From positions 10,491,001-10,555,000 of the forward strand of contig CP141126.1 in NCBI GenBank assembly GCA_035236585.1: DNA of 64,000 nt, given 5' to 3'. The first letter of the stretch is position 1. The number at the start of each line of letters is the position of its first letter. Below, one piece after another: positions 22,780-35,099 of this stretch. This stretch comes from Warburgia ugandensis. Lineage: Eukaryota > Streptophyta > Magnoliopsida > Canellales > Canellaceae. A program made the translations under genes and the position numbers. Under the pieces are notes generated by a model. The model saw only the letters and a list, made by a program, of their open reading frames with translations, had not been told where the DNA came from and ran no database searches.

Positions 22780-24826
22780 TATAGGTACATAGACAATTAA
22801 TGAAATAAATGAAATAACAGTAATGACAAAATAAATATATGATGATAAAATCATTATAACTCATGTTGACATAATATCCATTTATCAAGTATGCCTAAAC
22901 ATGCATTCCACGGATTTAAAACATGATATGAATCAATGTAAATGAGCATACAATAATAATAATGGCACCCTAAGGTAATGGGTTCCGCAAGCGTCATATA
23001 AACAAATATCACTGATCATAAGTACTCATATCCAACCTCTGAGTGTCGTCACACCCATGCATATCATCTCATCACCTTGCTCATCATGTAAGCACACATA
23101 ATAAAAGTATGAATCGTCATGCCGTAGTGGCAACCCTCCATGGGTCTCAACCACTGCCGCTCCCTGTCGACACCATAACGGGAGACTTAGCGTTCGTTCC
23201 CATGGAAAGGCCTAGACCGGTAGTGTGGACTATCCATGTTACCAAACCCCTACCGAATGCCATCTACGGGCAGGTGTCTATCATATCAAAATCTCATCAC
23301 ATCACAATCTTGGAGGGTGGGTGGCCGACCCTCTCCCTCATAGCATGACGCCAGCCATGTGAGAGCACCCGTCATAAAACTTAAAAACACAAAAATCATA
23401 TATATGCTAAAACTCAAGAGTACTCGTAGCTCGCAATCCCCAAAGCATGCCCCTCATCCCAGGGTTAGCCTCTAAAAGGACCAGCCATCAAGCCCCTATT
23501 TTTCTTTTTCATCCAAATCCATCCATTTCAATAATGTAATAAGGAAAAGAAATTGATATCTATACATAATTAGATAATATTATGCTCATAAAATCATTTG
23601 TCATAGTTTTATTCAATACATGATTGCAATTTATAATAATCACAGCGTAACTCTAAATCCCATAAAATCAACGGTAAAGAATAAATGCAATTTAAATCAC
23701 AACCACTCATGATGCTAGAATTATGCATGGTTTCAAAATTTAAAATAAAACATTAATTGTCGTCACCTACCTCGACGTGAGAATACTTAGTTCGCTCGAA
23801 AAATCCCTTTAACTTATATGTTTGGATGCACTTGTCAATATCATATTACTATTTTAAAAACATTTCTAAAAGTAAAAGTGGTTATTTATAAGTTTTTAGG
23901 TTAAATCTAGGTCCGTGTCATTAATATTGTCGCAACGCTTCTTTCGCATCGCGATTTGCACCTCTATAGCTCTTAGAAATCAAATTTTAAGTGAAAATAC
24001 CCCTTAAATTAATTTTATTAATTTATAAGTGGGGTCGGCCGATCAGTTACTGTAACATTTTGATTTTTTTTAAAACGAGAAAATAAATAAAATAAAATAA
24101 CTATATAATATAATATAATAAAACAAAATAAATAAAACAAAATAAAAATATAAGGTAAGGAGAAGAGTGAGAGTGCTCAAAACGCACTCTCCTCTCTCTA
24201 ATTGTCTCTGCCTTCACGTGGACAATCACCCACTAGGGAGGTGGATTTCTCCACCCTTGAACAGCCGGGAATGAGGTAGGATCACTCCACCCTTCCCTTT
24301 TGTGTTAATTTCAAGGTTTATGCACTTATAAATGCCGAAAAAGGCATGAACATGACGATTTTTGCAAAAAAATTGTGTTTACTGTTTTCATGAAAAAAAT
24401 TAGATGAGACAGTGTTAGATTTAGATCTAGACCATTCAGATTGTGTATGATGAGGAGAGGAAAGGACCCACAAATTTTCGTGACGATCGAACAGCTATGG
24501 ACGCCGAAAAACACAAAAAACAGTAGTATGGGAGCTTTTGAAAATGAAACAAAAAGCATGAAAAAACGATAGATTTAGGAAGGATTTGGGAAAATGGATG
24601 GTGAAAATGGAATGTACGTGAAAAACCGGACACATGGGTGTAAAAATCACAAAAAACGGAGCACGTGGGGTCGCCGGCGATGCCGAACTAGTCTGGTCAT
24701 CGTCTTTGGCGACGATGACCGTAATAGGAGGAAACACATGGACGAGGGAGCGCCACATGGTGCGATGAGGGCATGCCACATGGAGAGGCTAGAACGCACC
24801 ACGCGTGCTGTTCTGTCCCCCACGCA

Positions 24827-25015
24827 CAGAGCGCTTCCACAGAAGCACCTGCTACTCAGCACGGGTTCTGACGCAGAGCGCTTCCACAGAAGTGCCTCGT
24901 TACCAACGTGGGGTTCTAACGCAGAGCGCATCCACAGAACGCCCACTCCCCTAGAGCGGGTTCTAACGCAAGGTGCTTCCACAAAAGCGCCTGGCACGCA
25001 CCGTGCGTGCGGCAT
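24827..25015 (+). repeat. LTR minisatellite, 47-48 bp unit, four units
   Basis: Units beginning at 24827, 24874, 24922 and 24969 share CAGAGCGCTTCCACAGAAG-type cores. The homologous place in the LTR at the left edge of the window has two. Confidence 0.75.
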
Positions 25016-25629
25016 GCCCCATTTGTTGGATTTTGGTCTTTTTAGACCCTTTTTGCCTTTAAACCTTGATTCTATGAGCTACAGAGGTCCAAATCACGAT
25101 CCGAAAGAGGCGTTGTGATCCTCTCGATAAGGCGGACCTAGATTTAGGATAAAAATCTAGTTTGGAGTAACTTTTTAGTAGCAAAACTACAAAATGCTAT
25201 TAGATGATTCAGATCGAACTGATCAATAGATGATCAGGCTTTAGATTTTGACTATATGTGTTAACCATGACATGATTTATGGCATGACATGTACATTAGG
25301 GCACATCCCTTAATATTGGATACGTGTTTGTTTGGGGATATTGCGATATTGAGGTAGGTGATTTCATTCACAAATTTTCTATGATTCTCAAATAGTGATT
25401 TGATGATTTGAGTCTTTGAGGCATATGATTTATGCCTTACCATATGTGTGAGATTGACTTTAGCATGTAGCTTCGCATGTGCGTGCTATCTTTATGGTGG
25501 TTATTGCATGCACTGTTTTTTATATCTTTCGTGATATCCACTTGATTTTTGGTCTTCTTAACATGTGGGAGTCACTCTGGCTTGATATTTAAGACTATTG
25601 ATCCTGTGGTAGGATGCGATTTTCACCCT

Positions 25630-25815
25630 GTGAGTGCCTGAGTGCCCGTGAGGGTGAAAGGGTGAAAGTGGGTGTGCAACGCGACTTTTCGTGAGTGCCT
25701 GAGTGCCTGTGAGGGTGAAAGGGTGAAAGCGAAAGTGGTGCGCGTAGTTCCCGTGAGTGTCGGAGTGCCTGAGTACCCGTGAGGGTGCAAGGGTGAAAGG
25801 GTAAAAGCGGATGGT
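25630..25815 (+). repeat. LTR minisatellite, 61-62 bp unit, three units
   Basis: Units start at 25630, 25691 and 25753 with GTGAGTG and contain GTGAGGGTGAAAGGGTGAAAG. Minus-strand ORFs over it are repeat artefacts. Confidence 0.75.
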
Positions 25816-26100
25816 ACAGAGAGCTGACCCCACATTGCCTTGAGTGTATGTGAAACACTCATAGGGCTTCATTGTGTATGAGGTTTAATACTTTTGACAT
25901 GCATTTATATGTTTCTAGATTTTCTCAGATTGTGCATGTCCTGATATCATGGTTGATGATATCTTATTTATTGCATGGACGTAGTATGTCCTTCATCATG
26001 TGATTTAAGACTTTATATATTATTGATCATCTTTTGATCTTTATGCCTTGTGTCATATGCTATTGTTTTATTAAGATATTTTGAATGTATATCACCTGCA

Positions 26101-26144
26101 CAAGCATGGCTTGCTGAGGCATTGCTTTGTTTTGCAATGCCTCA
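26101..26144 (+). other. Conserved LTR stem-loop pair, copy 5
   Basis: CAAGC (26101-26105) pairs with GCTTG (26109-26113). TGAGGCATTGC (26115-26125) pairs perfectly with GCAATGCCTCA (26134-26144) around TTTGTTTT. The pair is about 520 bp before the LTR end. Confidence 0.8.
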
Positions 26145-27753
26145 AAATCAGAGAGCGACTGTCAGAAAGGGAAGAAAGTGGATTAGCGTGGAGTTGGACG
26201 GGGGCTTGAGAACAGAGACTGTTAGATATCGACAGAGTGGTGTACTTTTAGTTGGACTGGTATTAGCTTTTTGGCATTCTCCTTAGCCATTGTATATATT
26301 GATAGATTAGACCCATCTTACTGTATAGTGGTTATATGTTTATACATGGATGATGTGGTGATCTTGGACAGACCCTGGAGCTTTGAAACTTTCATTATTA
26401 CGTATCTTTGCAGTTGTAAAAATTTCATCGTGGTTTTAATTTGTGAGCATGCTTAAAATGATTACTTTTCGTTCTGTTCTTCAGTGTGATTTTGAAGTGA
26501 AATGACCCTCGAGGTTTTCTGAAATGGTATTTGTTTGACACTGTGACAAATTTTAAATTATGAGTTTTAAGTTCTGGGATCCCATCTATTTTCTATAAAT
26601 AAATCATTACTATTTTCATATAAATATGGGAAAACAGATGTTAAAACCCGGGGTGTCACAGTTACACCGGTTTATACCAGCGGCTAGCTCTTACACCGAC
26701 TTACATCGACATAATGACGTCACTAAGGCGTCTGTCTCTGTGACGCACAACTGCGTGCATCTCGGTCGCCAGGACGTAGTGCGTCCCGTCTCCATGTGAC
26801 AACGCCTATAGGTGCTCCCGTGTGAGCGGACGCCGAACAAGACAACCGGATTCCGTTCCTCTTCAGTGATCCCACAGGTGTCCAAATCTCCCAAATTTTG
26901 CACTATTTTTCTCAAAATTTCGTCTAGATTTCATTTCTACCATCCTTTTGCATTGATTTTTCCAAAAACTATGTTTTTATGTGATTTTTTTCCATGTTTC
27001 TAAAACTTCCCTAGGTACTATTTCTCACGTTTTTCGGCAATATCAGCCATTGGATCTCTCCCAAATTTAAAGGGTTTAATCTTGGGTCTCTTATACACTA
27101 GATGAATGGTTCGATTTACAATCAAACATGGTTTTATCAACGGATTTTTGCTCCAATAGTAGCGTTCCAGATTTTTCCAGGCTGTTTTCCTAATTTTTCT
27201 TGCATTTCTATTTGGCATATCCATGCCCATTTAACATGAAAAGAAAGGGATTAGGTCTTACCTCTATGTACTGAATGTTGATTGAGGTTGCCGGAGTCCT
27301 ATTTGTCGGAAGATCTGCAAAGGCTAGGGTTTAGGGTAAAATAGGGATGCGTTGAAGAGTGTAGAAGGGAGATTAAGGAGCAACTAGGGAAAGGAGTTTG
27401 CATTTGAGGAGGGGGATGAGGCTCTTCCCGTTTTACGCCTCTCCTCTGATGATTTCTCCAGCGAATTTTTTGGATCTGATAGAGACGTGTAGAAGAAGGG
27501 GGGGTGCCATTATCAATTCAGGCCCCTGTATTTTACGGCTCTGCCAGTTTACCAAAATACCCCTATGACTTCAATGGCTCATAACTCCTTCATTTGAGCT
27601 CTGTTTTCCGCGTTCTTTATGGCATTGGAATCCTATCGATGAGTACTTTCTAATTTTTAAGTTTTCAGGACCAAATTCCATCTATAAATTTTTTTAATTT
27701 AATTTTTTAATAAATTTTTAACTTATACCTAAAATTGAGGATATTACACCACA

Positions 27754-28634
27754 GGTGCCCAATTTTCGTGATTTTTACACCATTTTTCTTGAAATTTCAT
27801 GTAGTTTCCATTTTTAACACTCCTTTGGCTTGATTTTGCCAAAAACTAAGGTTTTTTCTCAATTTTCTCACGTTCTCAAATTTCTCCTATGTATTGTTCT
27901 TTGTGATTTTCGACGTCGTCCATTGTCAGATCTCCTTCAAACTTAAAGGTTTTGTTCCTGGGTTTGTCATGCAACAGATGAACGTGCGGATCATGGTTTC
28001 AACATTGTTTCATTGACTAATTCCCATGACTATAGTAGTATGTATCAAGTACCTAGGAAAACGATGAACCCTTGTCGTTTTTCCGATGTCAAAGCATGCC
28101 ACACACATATATGCTATGCATGAAAAGGGAGAAGAGGGTGGAGACTTACCTTGATCAATCGGGTGGCCGTTGACTCTGCTAGAGCTCTAGTTGTTGAAAA
28201 ATGAAATTGCAAATGTTAGGGTTTGAGAAAAAAATTTACGATGGAAAGGACGATGAGGGGAGAAGGTCTAAGGGAGAGAGATCGTGTTGGGGCAGAGGAA
28301 AGGAAGCTTTTCCCTTAAACTCTACCCTTCGACGATTTCTCTGGTGAAGTTGCCAGATTTGATACAGTCGTGTAGAAGGGTGGAAGGGGGTGCCGTGATC
28401 AAAACAGCCCCTTGTATTTCAAGCTCATCCAAATTACCAAACTGCCCTTCTAACTTCAATGGCTCATAACTTCTCCGTTTGAGCTTCGTTTTCTGTGTTC
28501 TTTATGTTGTTGGAATTCTATCAATACGTACTTTCTAGTTTTTAAGTTTTCAAAACCAATTCTATGTATAATTTTTTTAAATTTAATTTATTTATTTTAT
28601 CACTAATTTAAGATTAAAAATAGAGGATATTACA
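27754..28634 (-). repeat. Right part of the older interrupted gypsy LTR
   Basis: This continues the LTR broken at 22240: the join across the CCACA duplication restores colinearity with the sequence around 26870-26890 of the solo LTR. It ends GGATATTACA at 28634, followed by a polypurine tract (28635-28648, minus sense), so it was the 3' LTR of a minus-strand element. Confidence 0.8.
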
Positions 28635-28925
28635 TCCTTCCCACTTTATTAAAATTTCGTCCTCGAAATTTCAATACATATATCTATGTAAATGACTCTA
28701 TGTGGATCCTCCACATCTCCTCTTCTGTCTCCCATGTGGCCTCCTGTAGTGAATGATACTGCCAAAGGACTTTGACTAATGTAATAGTTTTAGTCCTCAA
28801 CTCCTTGACTTTCTTATCCAGTATACACATAGGTCTCTCTTCAATTGTCATGTCAGACTGTAACTCTCCTGGGATTTGCTCAAGTTTGTGAGACAGATTT
28901 GACATATACTTCCTTTGATCAATTT
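28635..28925 (-). pseudogene. Gypsy chromodomain fragment, second copy
   Basis: The minus-strand frame 28905-28684 reads ERPMCILDKKVKELRTKTIT and HSLQEATWETEEEMW, the C-terminal chromodomain of the polyprotein. Homology to the copy at 15830-16100 stops near 28925, where more degraded DNA begins. Confidence 0.8.
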
Positions 28926-31900
28926 CAGAGTCATCCCCACATCACCATATATGATAATCATGACAATAATTCCAAAGTCAACATCAATAAATGATTCCAC
29001 GACATGTCATACCTTCTTATCTCAACCCATCATATAAATCGATACCTATCAACCCTCTCTTTATACAATTAGACACATCATAACCACGTATGCCGCAATT
29101 TGCACAACCCAAGCTTCCATTTAGGAGTTGATTACTTATGTACAACTTAGTACTAGTTATCTCACTATATTTTCTTGATTTAGAGCATCTTGGTAACATA
29201 TAGGAAATCATTTACCAAATCAAAACCGAAGCATATAGTTCCAAATAGGAAATCATATGCTAGTCACAACAACAACTTATCAACTCACCAATAGGAACTC
29301 TATGCTAATGAGAACCAATCTGCAATATGATCGTACTATAAGCCCTTAGGAGCTTGCCACTTAAAAATCTACCAGTGTGTCTAGCACCTGCCCTCATTGG
29401 TTACTCACTAGCATCAATTGTAACTTGAAATTTGATTAAACATAAGGGAATAATCTCACATAACATTATATATCACTGATATCTTGGTGACAGTCAATTA
29501 TACAGTGCCCACAATTTATGAGACTAAGGAACTATGAACCTCAGTCACCAATTTGGCTAATCTCAGCCCATCACAGTCTCAATAAATGACTCCTCTATTA
29601 TTCAAGGTGTTTCGTAAAGGAAATTCACTTCCTCTGACCATCACTCATGCTATAAATGCTTGTAATAATTGATGAGCCTTTAGACATTCTAAATTTATGC
29701 ACAATGATTCCTTGTGCTCCTCCATGTTGGTGAAGTATTCAATAATACTATTTATTTACACAATCATGACTTATCAAAATAACATTTGAAGATTTGATCC
29801 ATCATATCCATACATTCTGTTAGTGTATTGGTTCCACCAATTGGTTCCACCAATTTGTACCATCCAAAACTAGTAACAATCACAACAAGTTCTAAAAATC
29901 ATATTAAAGACATCAAACTTAGAATCCTAAGCTGGGTATAACTACACCTCAAATCACTCTCTATGGACACCATGTACCATCTAGAATTAATCAATCAAAT
30001 CATCACTATATGATTTAAGTTATTAGTTTTCTACCGCGGTATTATCAAATAGACGAAAATCTGTGCATAATAATAAACATCTAGCTCTCTTCTCATGAGG
30101 AAGACTAATGCACTTCATGAAGACCCACTAGGCCTGTCAAAACTCTCATCAAAAGCTCCCATAGTTGGAACTTTGTCAGCTCAATTAGGAATATCTCACA
30201 TGGCATTCAGAATAAGTAATGCTATACCTAATGCTTAATTAACATCACCATCAATCTCTTGTGGCAAAATTATGAAACTCCTCTGGCAAAACCATGAACT
30301 CTTACAGATCATCTTTGTGGTCATTCCATAATCGCTCATGGTACCCCATATTCACACAATTAAGAGACACTTAGTACCCTCTGAAAAGTACAGTACTACA
30401 ATTAAGTGAGACCAATAATTGTCCAGTTACACCAGAAGTAATCTTCTTCTCATAGAAATCACTATCTCTAATTTAAAGAATCCATTCTAAGGATAATATT
30501 AAAATCAATCATATCAAGTGGGATGAAATCAACATTCATCCTATCATTTGTTATCTCCACCACTCGTCCCTAGTTATACTTACAAGTTTCCATAACCCTT
30601 TCACCGGTATCCTTACATCTGATCCCAAATACTGCCATATATTCACAAATATATTCCTTAAAGCACTAATACATAAAGTCCAAAATCTATAAGTACTCGA
30701 GCATGTTTACCAAAAATCAAGAAAATATTTTCTATTGCCCAAATTGAGGTTTATCCTTGTTTCCAGGTAATGATAGAGACTAATGTGGAGCTATTTTTCC
30801 CCTATTGCCAATGTTAGTGAGTTTGACTCATGGTCTTATGGAACAATCTCTATCTAATACTCTGTCTCCCCACAGTCAAAACATTTTAAAGGATTGCAGC
30901 TGTAATGGCTGTTGCTGTTACTATTACCGTTATTGTGATGATCTACTACTAACTCCAAGACATAGCTATTCAGGTGCCGTTCTTTTACTAATGTACTTTC
31001 TCTTGTTCACATCCCAATCTTGTCTAATCAAATGTTACTGGCTCAATAGCCCTTATAATTATGTCAATGAAAAAAAGGAATCTCTTTCTCTTACTGGGCT
31101 GGCTGAAACTACTCATGTCTGAGTTCCTACACTCAGTTCGAGTCCAAGAGAATATCTCTCAATAATGTAGAGTCCAATTCTATTGCCTTTGTCACTAATG
31201 TAGGATGCTCTACCATCACCTGATTTCTCAATCCATGTGTAACATATTATAATATATTTGTAGCCTCCTTACCCAACATAAAGAAGTCAGGGGCCTAGCA
31301 ATCAATTATATGTTCCAGTTCAATACCATTGAACCATTTAATTTCTCTGCTCCATAGTAACAAACTCTCACTGTGTCACCAAATGCTCATAAGACATAGA
31401 TACTGATCATCACCAGCCTTTCTAAGAGTCTTTCATATAAAGTCTCAGTAATGAAGGAACATAATCTCCCAAACAATCATAATTAGAATTCTCATAATCA
31501 CATTTTTTGGTGTTCTCACTTCCACTATTTCATTTCCTTTAACTAATCAAATATTCTATGGTCATATTTATCAAATCATTTGCAACCGTCAACCTCACAT
31601 CAAATGTGATTGATATTTCATAACGACTTTCTTTGCCATTTTAGGCCACATTATAATCAATATTTAATCAATGTTCTCATACAATAGTTATCTTATCATC
31701 CAAGGCTATGCACTTCCATTTCATAATTAAAACCCCAATAAAATTCATAACATTAACTTTCCATCGAGGTCTAGTTATCAGTGTTTTTTTTGTACATAAG
31801 GACTTATAAATTTCAACTCATAGATCAAGTAATTCATCTATAGAATATTAAATATTTTTCCATCAATTGTTAATGATTTTCATTCATACTATAATTTATT

Positions 31901-32585
31901 CCTCAACTAAATCCACTTCAAGTTTAGACTAATACAATACTTTTTTAAAATCCTCAAGTTCTCATTTGTTGTAACCATCATTGATCTTGCTTGATTGTAG
32001 TTACAATAGCCTTTATACTCTTTCAAAAATTTATAAACATAGTCCAAGTTATAACTTGAATTCTCAAAAGTAATTTATATACATATATCTTCTATCATAG
32101 AAAATTTTCACCTAGAGAACTGATTTACAATCTTTATTCTGATTCTTTACTCACCATTAACCATAGTATTCTCTAAAGCGTCATACCTACTGTTCTCACA
32201 TTAAGTGTTATATTCATCATACATTTTCTCCATTAGCAAATCATCTATCAACACGAATATTCTCAGCTAGAAACACTAACTCATGCATGTCATGTAGTGA
32301 TTTCTTACCCTTAAGAGCTTTACTATTCTCATAAAAGTATCATTTTTCTTTAATTGATCATTTTACTTTTTCCATGACTATTCCTGTCTCCCACTTGAAT
32401 CATTGTCCATTAATGATAAGATTCAACTATATATATGATTTTCACTCTATCCTTGCACTCACTAGTTTAAATCCCTACACCATTAAATGGTGTTTATTCT
32501 AATTTCACAATTTACTAAATGATTTACTCATTTAGCTCTTGCCAGTTCTAATTCTCACCTTAGACTGTCATCTTCACATGGACTT
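28926..32585 (-). pseudogene. Heavily decayed gypsy pol/gag remnant
   Basis: Residual nucleotide similarity to the better-preserved pol can be followed in minus sense. About 29750-29820 resembles the DNA just upstream of the FVDD block, about 29980-30050 resembles the next RT segment, and about 30580-30650 resembles the post-protease segment. Near 30859-30893 a zinc-knuckle relic reads CFDCGE, with a downstream RDC in another frame, marking gag. Many deletions and stops are present. No distinct feature is seen in 31500-32585. Confidence 0.55.
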
Positions 32586-34732
32586 TTGGGACCGGTAGTG
32601 TGGACTACCCATGTTACCAACCCCTATCGAAAGCCATCTATAGGCGGGTGTCTATTATATCACAATTTCAGAGGGTGGGTGGCCAGCCCTACTCCCTCCT
32701 AGCATGACATCCACTGGGTGAGAGCACCCGTCATAAATCACAAAACATGAAAATCGCATATCTCGTAAAACTAGGAGCACTCATGGTTCATAATCCTCAA
32801 AGCACACCTCTCATCTCAGGATTAGCTTCTTAAAGGACTAACCACCAAGCCTCCACTATAAATTTTATGAAACCCTAATCTCAATGATGCAATAAAGAAA
32901 GATAATTAATAATCATACATAAGATATACAATATCCATATCATAAAACAATCGATCATGAAAACCCATTCAATACACTATCAAAATCTCATATTGGTCAT
33001 AGCATAAAACTTTGAATTTTACAAAATCTCAGAATAAATAAATAAGTGACAATCAATCACAATTAGCCATAATGCTATGATAATGCAAAGTTTTAGAAAT
33101 CAAAACATAACATCAAATGTCGTCACCTACCTCAATGAGAGATAACCCAAATCAAGCGTGTAATCCTCTTAGCTCACACGCTCTGTTGTCCCTGTCAGTA
33201 TCACTGTACTATTTTGTGTTATTTATTTCATCTCAGTAGAATCTATGGTGATCCAATTGTTGGATCGTTCTCTAAGATCTCTATCTAAGATTAGATCCTT
33301 AATCACAATATTAATTATTATTAATCAGTTCTATCTCATATTCGTCTGCTCATTTTTGTGTGCATCTAAAGTTTGCACCTTAATCTACTAGTCAGATCAT
33401 CTTTAGATCAACAAATTTTCAAGATTTGGGTTAGATCAATGGTCGAGGTCAATTACTAGAATAAGTACACCTAATTTGATTCTTAGGACCCTCAGTTATT
33501 ACCTTATATTATCTAGTTGTTCTAGTTCTGGGGCCTGATCATCCTTTGATTGACCTGATCTAAGTGATTTGGTGCTATTTTATAAATTTGACCTTACTAG
33601 ATATGGTCAAATCAAGATTCTAATGCTAAAATCATGTCTACATCATCGAGACAAATTCAACGAATCTTACGGATTGAAAATCAGGCTTTTGTAGCCTCCA
33701 AAATTTTAGAAAAACCATTTCAGATAAAAAAATATATTCTATTTTACACCGGTTTGCACCGACGACACTGTTTACACCGATTTATACAAGCGTCCCCAGG
33801 ATGATCCAATCCCAAAACGCACCACGGAACACACCGCATTCATCCTAGTCGTCAGGACACTCCCCGCGTGCATCCTGGTTTCCAAGACGTCGGGCGTACC
33901 AGCAGTTCGTGACAGCGCGTGGAAACATTCTCGCTCACACGACGGAGCACTCCCATGCACCTTTCCCACCTAAGCATCCTGGGTGCATCGTTCATCGGGA
34001 ATGATGAACCAAGCTATCCATCTTCTTTTGGCTTGATCAGAGCCCCAGATGCTTTGCTTTTTTATCTGTTTTCGCCGTTCCTAGGATTTTTGGGTCCAAA
34101 GACCACATTGAATGGCTCAGATCTATCATTGGAGGTGTCCTTAATTTGGGTCAACCATGCTTTACAATTTCGATTCCCTAGGCCCTCCAATGACCATTTC
34201 AGCTTAGATCCAACCCGGATCTGTGAGGGAAAAGTTGGGCAATAAGCAAAAGAGAAGGATAGAGGGTTTAGCCTACCTAATTGGAACCAGAGAGGATAGA
34301 TTTTGGGGTCCTCTAGTGCATGCAAAAATTTGGTCTAAGTTTGGTAGAGAACGGAGCGAAGATGGCACGATTCCAAGGCTATTTTTCATTGGAAATGAAA
34401 AGGAAACTTGCTTTTGTAGTTTGAGATCTGATTTTCTCGCAAGGAAAGAGGATCACTACCTTCCTCCATTGGAGCTTGAATGGGAATGGAAAGGGGTGTC
34501 GTTATCAAAATGACCTCCTCTAATTCGTGTCCTTGACTAATTACCAATTTACCTTTGTAACTTAAAATGTTCATATCTTTTTCATCCGAACTCCGTTCTC
34601 AAAGTTCTTTATACCATTCAATTCCTATCGACGTGTAATTTCTAAATTTAGTAGTTTAAAAACCAAATTCTATGCATAATTTTTAAAATTTATTTTGTTA
34701 CTAATTTAGGGTTAAATTTTGAGGATATTACA
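32586..34732 (-). repeat. 5' LTR of the minus-strand gypsy element, truncated
   Basis: This is homologous to 13742-15808 of the left LTR, with an estimated nine in ten bases identical where compared by eye. The missing piece is about 1.05 kb of the LTR 3' end, including the stem-loop pair, plus the primer-binding site. The outer end with its TTCAT duplication is intact. Confidence 0.8.
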
Positions 34733-34737
34733 TTCAT

Positions 34738-35090
34738 AAATCATCTTCAATGCTTTAAAAGCAAAAATAGTGAAACTTATAAATCTAAAAGGTTCTTAGA
34801 TGATTGTCTGAATGTACTAATCGAGATCCCTACTTGGAAAGCTATTCACACTTGTAGAGAAGGAAACGCTTTAGTCGATAAATGGGCCAACGAAGTGGTA
34901 AAGAAGAGATATAGCAGAACTTGGAAACGCAACCCTCCAATAAGCATCGAATAGATCCTATGAATGGAGCAATGAGGCTGTAAATTCCCTAGAGTGGTGT
35001 AAGAGGTGCATTTGTTGTTCTTACTCGTATATATATAATAAAAAGAAAAGGAGAAGGAGAAGGAGAAGGAGAAGGAGAAGAATACCCAAA
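34738..35090 (+). pseudogene. LINE remnant, second half: RNase H C-terminus and 3' tail
   Basis: The frame continues the RNase H interrupted at 12696. IIFNALKAK follows the target site, then FLDDCLNVL, IPTWKAIHTCREGNALVDKW and a stop near 34950. A 3' untranslated stretch ends in AATAAAAAGAAAA and a GGAGAA repeat. The H-x-REGN-x-x-D block is the last catalytic region of the plant LINE RNase H. Confidence 0.8.
35041..35082 (+). repeat. GGAGAA simple repeat at LINE 3' end
   Basis: About six units of a GAGAAG hexamer follow an A-rich AATAAAAAGAAAA. This probably grew from the LINE poly(A) tail. Confidence 0.7.
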
Positions 35091-35099
35091 CAACCCACA

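Larger units (their letters stand above)
24051..26660 (+). mobile_element. Complete solo LTR with TSD GTTAC
   Basis: It starts TGTAACATTT at 24051 and ends GGGTGTCACA at 26660, with GTTAC repeats at 24046-24050 and 26661-26665. It lies in the opposite orientation to its host LTR. It is a close relative of the LTR at 1-2176. The interior contains two minisatellites and the stem-loop pair but no protein-coding capacity. Confidence 0.92.
22241..27748 (-). mobile_element. Solo gypsy LTR with TSD CCACA, itself interrupted
   Basis: It starts TGTAACACCC at 22241 and ends GGATATTACA at 27748. Flanking duplications CCACA lie at 22236-22240 and 27749-27753. After removing the nested 2610-bp LTR and one GTTAC, the length is 2893 bp. 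No internal coding DNA is present, so it is a solo LTR left by LTR-LTR recombination. Confidence 0.9.
12697..34732 (-). mobile_element. Ty3/gypsy (chromodomain, Del/Tekay-like) element complex, 22 kb, TSD TTCAT
   Basis: The complex is bounded by TGTAACACCC at 12697 and GGATATTACA ending at 34732, with identical 5-bp target duplications TTCAT at 12692-12696 and 34733-34737. The LINE reading frame resumes across the joined target site, which independently confirms the boundaries. Coding sense is minus: 5' LTR on the right (truncated), 3' LTR on the left. Internal order from left is 3' LTR, polypurine tract, chromodomain/integrase, RNase H, reverse transcriptase, protease; then an inverted integrase fragment, an older LTR with two nested solo LTRs, a second decayed pol, and the right LTR. 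No frame is intact. The Del/Tekay assignment rests on the chromodomain and LTRs of about 3 kb. Confidence 0.85.

Noticed and set aside
24594-25118. 174-codon plus-strand ORF
   Set aside because: It lies within the solo LTR over the 47-bp minisatellite and has no domain; the sister LTR does not keep the frame.
25558-25872. Overlapping minus-strand ORFs rich in HPFTLTGTQAL
   Set aside because: They arise from the 61-bp LTR minisatellite open in several frames; the homologous LTR at 1073-1276 shows the same artefact.
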